From: Spirochaetae bacterium HGW-Spirochaetae-9
Lineage (GTDB): Bacteria > Spirochaetota > Spirochaetia > Treponematales > Rectinemataceae
Assembly (NCBI GenBank): GCA_002839205.1
Contig: PGXP01000022.1
Span: 1 to 11,571, forward strand
DNA length: 11,571 nucleotides
Reading direction: 5' to 3'
Positions within the stretch are counted from its first letter, which is position 1; each line of letters starts with the position of its first letter. A program made the translations under genes and the position numbers. The notes beneath the pieces are model-generated. The model made no database searches. It saw only the letters and a list, made by a program, of their open reading frames with translations, and was not told where the DNA came from. Below are positions 1-3,576 of the stretch, in pieces.

Positions 1-829
1 AGACAAGGCCGTCTTCATAGGCTATGGCGTCATCAGGATCGGTGGACCATGCGTTGTCGATGGCGTAGGAAGCGAGATGGCGCATATCACGCCTATCCAT
101 GGCCCGATCGGTTCGCTCTTCTTCGGGAAAGTCCAGCCTGGGAGCCCAAAGCGTGCATCCCGCCCTTGCTGGCCAGGGGTTGACCGATGGCTGCCAGAGG
201 CTGGAATCGATGAGGGCTTGGTGGACGGACTCGCGGCTTTCGTTGATGCCCGCTTCCGCGGCGAGGGGACATCGTTCACCCGATCCCAGTGCGTATGATT
301 CGAGATCGGCTATATAACGGGAAAAGTCCTGGTTCAGCCTGAGATGTTCGCTTCCCTTCTGTTTCATGGCTGCCTTCAAGCCATCTATAAAGGAGGAGCG
401 GCGTTGGGTATCCAGGCGCTTCTCCTCATCTTTTTTCCTGATGCGGTCGATCTCCTCGAAGCTCTGGGCGAGGGGGCCCTCCTCGCCTATGCGAAAAAGT
501 ACACCCGAGGCGGCATGGCGCGCGCAGGCTACGGCAGCATTGGGGCTGAATTCCCCGAAGACGAGGTCGGAGAGTTCTTTCCAGGATGTGGGTATGGGAT
601 CCCTGCCTTTGTGATCGGAGGCGAGCATCGCGTGGGCGGTGATAAAATCGCCGCCTTCGCTGGCAGGGGGGATGCGGTTCACTGGTCCCGGATGGAGGAG
701 GCTGATGTCTTTTTCCCTCACTTTCATGGATCCGCCCGATTCCAATTCCAGGAGGAGCCTGCCATCGGCACAGGAGGCGATGCGTGCTATCTGGGCTTTG
801 AAGAGGACGAGGGTTCCCTGGGCTGTCAT
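1..829 (-). CDS. RNB-domain exoribonuclease (RNase II/R family), 3' part outside window
   Basis: Reading leftward from ATG at 829-827, the frame is open for 276 codons to the window edge, so only the N-terminal part is present. The tell-tale motif lies at residues 256-269 (AIDNAWSTDPDDAI). It aligns with the start of the RNB catalytic domain, with acidic residues D258, D264, D266 and D267 in the spacing of the Mg2+-binding aspartates of E. coli RNase II (known family fact). Such enzymes degrade RNA processively 3' to 5' in the cytoplasm. The first 255 residues show no obvious paired cold-shock domains. They start with a short beta-rich segment (about 5-48, LVLFKAQIARI... HPGP) followed by a charged helical stretch (about 120-165), as I recall for RNB proteins outside the classical RNase II/R type. 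The gene is divergent from the small membrane protein gene. The start codon lies almost at the predicted transcription start, and no good ribosome site is seen. The family is fairly sure; the exact subtype is not. Confidence 0.82.
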   Translation of the reverse strand, partial: MTAQGTLVLFKAQIARIASCADGRLLLELESGGSMKVREKDISLLHPGPVNRIPPASEGGDFITAHAMLASDHKGRDPIPTSWKELSDLVFGEFSPNAAVACARHAASGVLFRIGEEGPLAQSFEEIDRIRKKDEEKRLDTQRRSSFIDGLKAAMKQKGSEHLRLNQDFSRYIADLESYALGSGERCPLAAEAGINESRESVHQALIDSSLWQPSVNPWPARAGCTLWAPRLDFPEEERTDRAMDRRDMRHLASYAIDNAWSTDPDDAIAYEDGLV

Positions 830-836
830 GGGACTC

Positions 837-865
837 TTTATAGTCGCAATGAGCCGAATTGGCAA
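837..865 (-). promoter_or_regulatory. Sigma70-type promoter for the RNB gene
   Basis: On the minus strand, TTGCCA (865-860, 5 of 6 to TTGACA) is followed by a 17-bp spacer and TATAAA (842-837, 5 of 6 to TATAAT). The expected transcription start falls near 830-831, one or two bases before the ATG at 829. This would make the mRNA nearly leaderless. It is the only good promoter seen in this gap for the leftward direction. Confidence 0.6.
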
Positions 866-878
866 CTGGCGGAAAATC

Positions 879-907
879 TTGCTAAACGATGCTGTTCTTG
901 CTATAAT
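879..907 (+). promoter_or_regulatory. Sigma70-type promoter for the small membrane protein gene
   Basis: TTGCTA (879-884, 4 of 6) is followed by a 17-bp spacer and a perfect TATAAT (902-907). Transcription would start near 914, giving a leader of about 25 nt that contains GGAAGGAG (925-932) ahead of the ATG at 939. The -35 box is only 13 bp from the -35 box of the divergent promoter, so the two polymerases probably cannot bind at the same time. Confidence 0.68.
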
Positions 908-938
908 ATGCTTTATCGTCGACTGGAAGGAGTTTGAA

Positions 939-1196
939 ATGGTAGCTCTCGCTGTAGGTATCGTCCTTGTTGTTGCTGCGGTACTCATGTGCCTTCCCGG
1001 TGTTCTGGGCTGGTGGGGCGACGTGCTGGCATTTCTTCGGGGTTCAGTCCCTGTGCTCGCGGTGCTGATCGGCGCCGTGGCCATACTCATCGGCGTGGCT
1101 GACATCAAGGACAAGAAAGAAGCAGAGAAGGAAGAGCAGGAAGAGGCCAAGGCCGAGGAAAAATCCGAGGAAAAGACCGAAGCCAAGCAGGAATGA
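939..1196 (+). CDS. Small two-helix membrane protein with charged C-terminal tail
   Basis: This gene encodes 85 residues from ATG 939, preceded by a strong Shine-Dalgarno GGAAGGAG (925-932). Residues 2-24 and about 37-54 are hydrophobic and look like two membrane helices. They are joined by a short turn with WWGD (25-28) and R34, giving a hairpin in the inner membrane. Residues 55-85 are nearly all Lys, Glu, Ala and Gln, forming an acidic-basic, probably helical cytoplasmic tail with EEKxEEK-like repeats. I do not recognise the family and assign no function. The gene has its own promoter and is followed 89 bp later by rplM, so it could be co-transcribed with the ribosomal protein genes. Codon use matches the neighbours, and the good ribosome site and promoter make it a real gene. 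Confidence 0.75.
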   Translation: MVALAVGIVLVVAAVLMCLPGVLGWWGDVLAFLRGSVPVLAVLIGAVAILIGVADIKDKKEAEKEEQEEAKAEEKSEEKTEAKQE

Positions 1197-1206
1197 TGCG
1201 CCGACC

Positions 1207-1235
1207 TTGACACATTCTCCATAATGTGGGAATAT
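1207..1235 (+). promoter_or_regulatory. Possible promoter for rplM-rpsI-recX
   Basis: A perfect -35 hexamer TTGACA lies at 1207-1212 in the 89-bp gap before rplM. At 17 bp spacing the -10 position reads GAATAT (1230-1235), which matches TATAAT at only three positions. One base further, AATATG is no better. The perfect -35 makes an internal promoter plausible, but the -10 box is weak. Transcription would start near 1242 and give a leader of about 44 nt. No ribosomal-protein leader fold is recognised. Confidence 0.4.
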
Positions 1236-1285
1236 GCCACGCGCATTGTATGAAAACTACAGGAATAAGGTAAAGGTATACTTTG

Positions 1286-1714
1286 ATGAAGACCATTTTC
1301 GTAACTTCCGCTACCGCTGAACGTAAGTGGTACGTGATCGACGCAGAGGGCAAGCCTCTCGGCCGCGTGGCCGCAAAAGTCGCCTACGTGCTCCGCGGCA
1401 AGAACAAGCCGACCTATACTCCCAGCCAGGAAACGGGTGATTTCGTCGTGATAGTGAACGCCGAAAAGGTAGCGATCACTGGCAGAAAGCGCCAGAACAA
1501 GATGTACTACAAGCACTCGGGATTCCCCGGCGGGCTCAAGGATTTTACCTTCCAGGAACTCATTGGGCGCAATCCGATAGCTCCGCTCGAGCTGGCTATC
1601 CACGGTATGCTTCCGAAGGGCCCTCTGGGTCGCAAGCTCTACAAAAACGCGAAGATCTATGCTGGTTCCCAGCATCCGCATGCGGCCCAATCACCGGTCG
1701 CCATCGACCTGTGA
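1286..1714 (+). CDS. rplM: Large-subunit ribosomal protein L13
   Basis: This is a 142-residue protein, the same length as E. coli L13, with clear family hallmarks. These are the WYVIDAEGKPLGR start (15-27), YTPSQETGDFVVIVNAEK (44-61), and the L13 signature GMLPKGPLGR (107-116) followed by the KIYAGSQHPHAAQ block (123-135). L13 binds 23S rRNA early in assembly of the 50S subunit. The start is taken as ATG 1286, which gives the usual MKT beginning. A TTG directly in front (1283) would add one residue. The ribosome site is a modest AAAGG (1272-1276). Its partner rpsI follows 16 bp downstream, the conserved L13-S9 pairing of bacteria. Confidence 0.97.
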   Translation: MKTIFVTSATAERKWYVIDAEGKPLGRVAAKVAYVLRGKNKPTYTPSQETGDFVVIVNAEKVAITGRKRQNKMYYKHSGFPGGLKDFTFQELIGRNPIAPLELAIHGMLPKGPLGRKLYKNAKIYAGSQHPHAAQSPVAIDL

Positions 1715-1730
1715 ACAGAAGGGGTATGTA

Positions 1731-2123
1731 ATGGTCAGAAATCTTGGAATCGGCACTGGTAGAAGAAAATGCGCTGTCGCTCGTGTCTTCCTTCGTGAAG
1801 GTACAGGCAAGCTCCTCGTCAACGATATGGAAGCCAGCCAGTACTTCAAGGTGGCGGAGCTTCTTGCCTCGGTGAGGAAGCCTCTTGTGGTGACGGCCAG
1901 CGAAAATAAATATGACATCGTGATCAGTGTCCTTGGCGGTGGCGTCAATGGCCAGGCCGGTGCCTGCGCCCATGGCATTGCCCGCGCACTTGGTCAGGTG
2001 GATCCTGCGAACCATGCAGCCTTGAGGACCAACGGTCTTCTCACCCGCGACTCCAGGATGGTGGAACGCAAGAAGTACGGCCAGAGAGGAGCGCGCAGAA
2101 GGTTCCAGTTCTCCAAGCGCTAA
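1731..2123 (+). CDS. rpsI: Small-subunit ribosomal protein S9
   Basis: This protein has 130 residues, the typical S9 length. Seen in the sequence are GTGRRKCAVARVF (8-20), the S9 signature GGGVNGQAGA with HGIARAL (69-87), and TRDSRMVERKKYG (105-117). The basic C-terminal tail ends in RRRFQFSKR, whose last Arg reaches the P-site tRNA in known ribosome structures. ATG 1731 is chosen because it gives the family N-terminus and has GAAGGGG (1718-1724) at good distance. The frame stays open upstream into rplM, but those residues are not S9-like. It is translated directly after rplM on the same message. Confidence 0.97.
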   Translation: MVRNLGIGTGRRKCAVARVFLREGTGKLLVNDMEASQYFKVAELLASVRKPLVVTASENKYDIVISVLGGGVNGQAGACAHGIARALGQVDPANHAALRTNGLLTRDSRMVERKKYGQRGARRRFQFSKR

Positions 2124-2138
2124 AAAGGATAGTATACG

Positions 2139-2810
2139 GTGCGGATCGAATCCGTACGCTTTGATGCCTCCGGGAATCCGACCTTTGTCGTGACCGGGGG
2201 CATTTCTTTTTTTATTCCCCTGTCACGTTGCGCCGAGCTGCTCGCCTCGCTCCCCGACGGGAAGGATAGTCAGCTGATTGCGCTGGCGGCATTGCCTGAC
2301 AGCGTTCCCGAATTTGGAAGCGAGGATGATTTTTTTATGCTTCTCGCGTCCATCGATGAAGAGCAACGGGCAAGGCGCAAGGTTATTGAGCTCTGCGCGC
2401 GGGCTGAACAGTCGAGCCATGGTTTGTCGGCCAAGCTGGTTGCCAAGGGTTTTTCCTCCAAAGCCGCGAAGGCTGCTATCGAGAGTCTGAAAACTGATGG
2501 TGTTGTCGATGACGCACGCTTTGCACGCATCTGGGCGAGGGGGCGCGCGGAGCGCCGGGCCGCAGGCCCGGCGCTCCTGGCCGCCGAGCTGCGCTCCCGC
2601 GGCCTGGGCGAGGGCGCCGTCAAAGCAGCACTCGAGGACATCGACTTCAGCCGCGCTCTCGCCCGCGCGATCGGCAAAGAAACCGCCCGCCTCGAAGGAG
2701 CCTGGCGCAAAAAAGGCCTCAGAAAGGATGAACGCTTCCATGATGCCCTCTATTGGGCCCTGAAAAAACAAGGCTTCGATCCTGAAGCCATACGTGAAGC
2801 CCTGCAGTAA
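2139..2810 (+). CDS. recX: RecX family regulator of RecA
   Basis: This gene encodes 223 residues from GTG 2139, with AAGGA (2125-2129) in front and a 15-bp gap to rpsI. The RecX three-helix repeats are visible from about residue 84 to the end: the first repeat with LVAKGF (100-105), the best-conserved core DDARFARIWARGR (124-136) with ELRSRGL (150-156), and a third repeat KKQGFDPEAIREAL at the C-terminus. RecX proteins bind RecA filaments and modulate recombination and the SOS response. Residues 1-80 form an extension beyond the RecX core. No recA is in the window, and neighbours do not explain the placement after rpsI. The coding sequence holds a perfect 13-bp-arm palindrome (2549-2577). Codon third positions change from mixed T/C before it to nearly all G/C after it. 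Confidence 0.85.
   Translation: MRIESVRFDASGNPTFVVTGGISFFIPLSRCAELLASLPDGKDSQLIALAALPDSVPEFGSEDDFFMLLASIDEEQRARRKVIELCARAEQSSHGLSAKLVAKGFSSKAAKAAIESLKTDGVVDDARFARIWARGRAERRAAGPALLAAELRSRGLGEGAVKAALEDIDFSRALARAIGKETARLEGAWRKKGLRKDERFHDALYWALKKQGFDPEAIREALQ
2549..2577. repeat. Perfect GC-rich inverted repeat inside recX
   Basis: Arms GGAGCGCCGGGCC (2549-2561) and its exact reverse complement (2565-2577) enclose the 3-base loop GCA. The arms cover codons for about residues 137-147 of RecX, in the conserved core, without changing the expected spacing of motifs. It is not followed by a T-run, so it is not a rho-independent terminator. On mRNA it would form a very stable hairpin. Confidence 0.9.
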
Positions 2811-2819
2811 TGTTTGCAC

Positions 2820-2849
2820 TTGACAGGAAACGCCATTGCCTTCAATAAT
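2820..2849 (+). promoter_or_regulatory. Sigma70-type promoter for the HTH-EIIA/smc/alaX operon
   Basis: A perfect TTGACA (2820-2825) is followed by an 18-bp spacer and AATAAT (2844-2849, 5 of 6 to consensus). It lies in the 75-bp gap after recX. Transcription would begin near 2856, leaving a 30-nt leader with an AGAGGGGG ribosome site (2871-2878) before ATG 2886. It would serve the three rightward genes that follow. Confidence 0.68.
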
Positions 2850-2885
2850 ATGTCATTAGATTCCAAATAGAGAGGGGGTTTTCGC

Positions 2886-3539
2886 ATGGATGACGACATC
2901 CTGACCATAGAAGAGGTTGCACGGTACCTCCGCGTATCGGAAAGGACGGTATACGACTGGGCGCAGAAAGGCGACATTCCTTCAGGCAAGATAGGAACGG
3001 TGTGGAGATTCAAGAAAAGCGACATCGAACGCTGGGTCAATGAAAGGCTCTCATCCAATCGCCCCGCCGGCCTCATCGGCTCCATCCAGATCCAGAATAT
3101 CATCGCCCCCAACAGGGTTTTGTTCCTCAATTACACGAAAAAGCGCGATGCTCTCGTCGCCCTCGCCGAAAATCTTTCCACAGCCCCCCAGATCAAGAAC
3201 AAGCAGGATCTGATCGCGGAAATCCTGAGGCGTGAGGAGCTCATGAGCACCGCTATCGGTCGCGGGATCGCGATACCCCATGTGCGCCTCTCATCCGTCA
3301 CCGACCTTGTCGTCTCCGTGGGCGTCTCCAAGTGCGACATTGCCGACTTCCAATCGCTCGATGATGTGCCTGTGCGCCTCCTCTTCATGATCGCTGCGGC
3401 CTACAATCAGCATGCGTATTACCTGCAGACGCTTTCCTTCTTTTCGGCCCGCCTCAAGGCTGCAGAGCTGCGCGATTCTCTCCTCGCCTGCGCTACACCT
3501 CAGGAAGTGTACGACATTCTCATCAAACAGGACGAATGA
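2886..3539 (+). CDS. Excisionase-type HTH fused to PTS EIIA (PtsN/fructose type) domain
   Basis: This is a 217-residue two-domain protein. Residues 5-52 form an excisionase/MerR-like winged helix (LTIEEVARYLRVSERTVYDW, then GxxWRFKKSDIERWV), which predicts DNA binding. Residues about 75-215 match a type-2 PTS EIIA domain. The GIAIPH motif (127-132) places the phosphorylatable histidine at H132, as in PtsN and fructose EIIA, and H176 in NQHAYYLQTLS is a candidate for the second conserved active-site histidine. The simplest reading is a regulator whose DNA binding responds to phosphate from HPr or NPr; that is inference. No EIIB/EIIC transporter gene lies nearby, which favours regulation over sugar uptake. 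The start has a strong ribosome site (AGAGGGGG) and its own promoter. The gene is first of an apparent operon, with smc 37 bp downstream. Confidence 0.87.
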   Translation: MDDDILTIEEVARYLRVSERTVYDWAQKGDIPSGKIGTVWRFKKSDIERWVNERLSSNRPAGLIGSIQIQNIIAPNRVLFLNYTKKRDALVALAENLSTAPQIKNKQDLIAEILRREELMSTAIGRGIAIPHVRLSSVTDLVVSVGVSKCDIADFQSLDDVPVRLLFMIAAAYNQHAYYLQTLSFFSARLKAAELRDSLLACATPQEVYDILIKQDE

Positions 3540-3562
3540 TACGGATGTCGAGGCAAAACCAT

Positions 3563-3569
3563 GAGGGGA
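3563..3569 (+). promoter_or_regulatory. smc: Ribosome binding site fixing the TTG start of smc
   Basis: GAGGGGA (3563-3569) stands 7 nt before TTG 3577. No in-frame ATG or GTG exists near the conserved N-terminus of SMC, so this site supports the TTG as the true start. Confidence 0.75.
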
Positions 3570-3576
3570 ATCAACC

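Noticed and set aside
344..937. A 197-residue rightward frame opposite the RNB gene
   Set aside because: The minus strand encodes a recognisable RNB protein over the same bases, and this frame crosses the two divergent promoters.
1277..1282. TATACT directly before rplM as a -10 box
   Set aside because: It would place the transcription start inside the rplM coding region, and no -35 hexamer is found 16-18 bp upstream.
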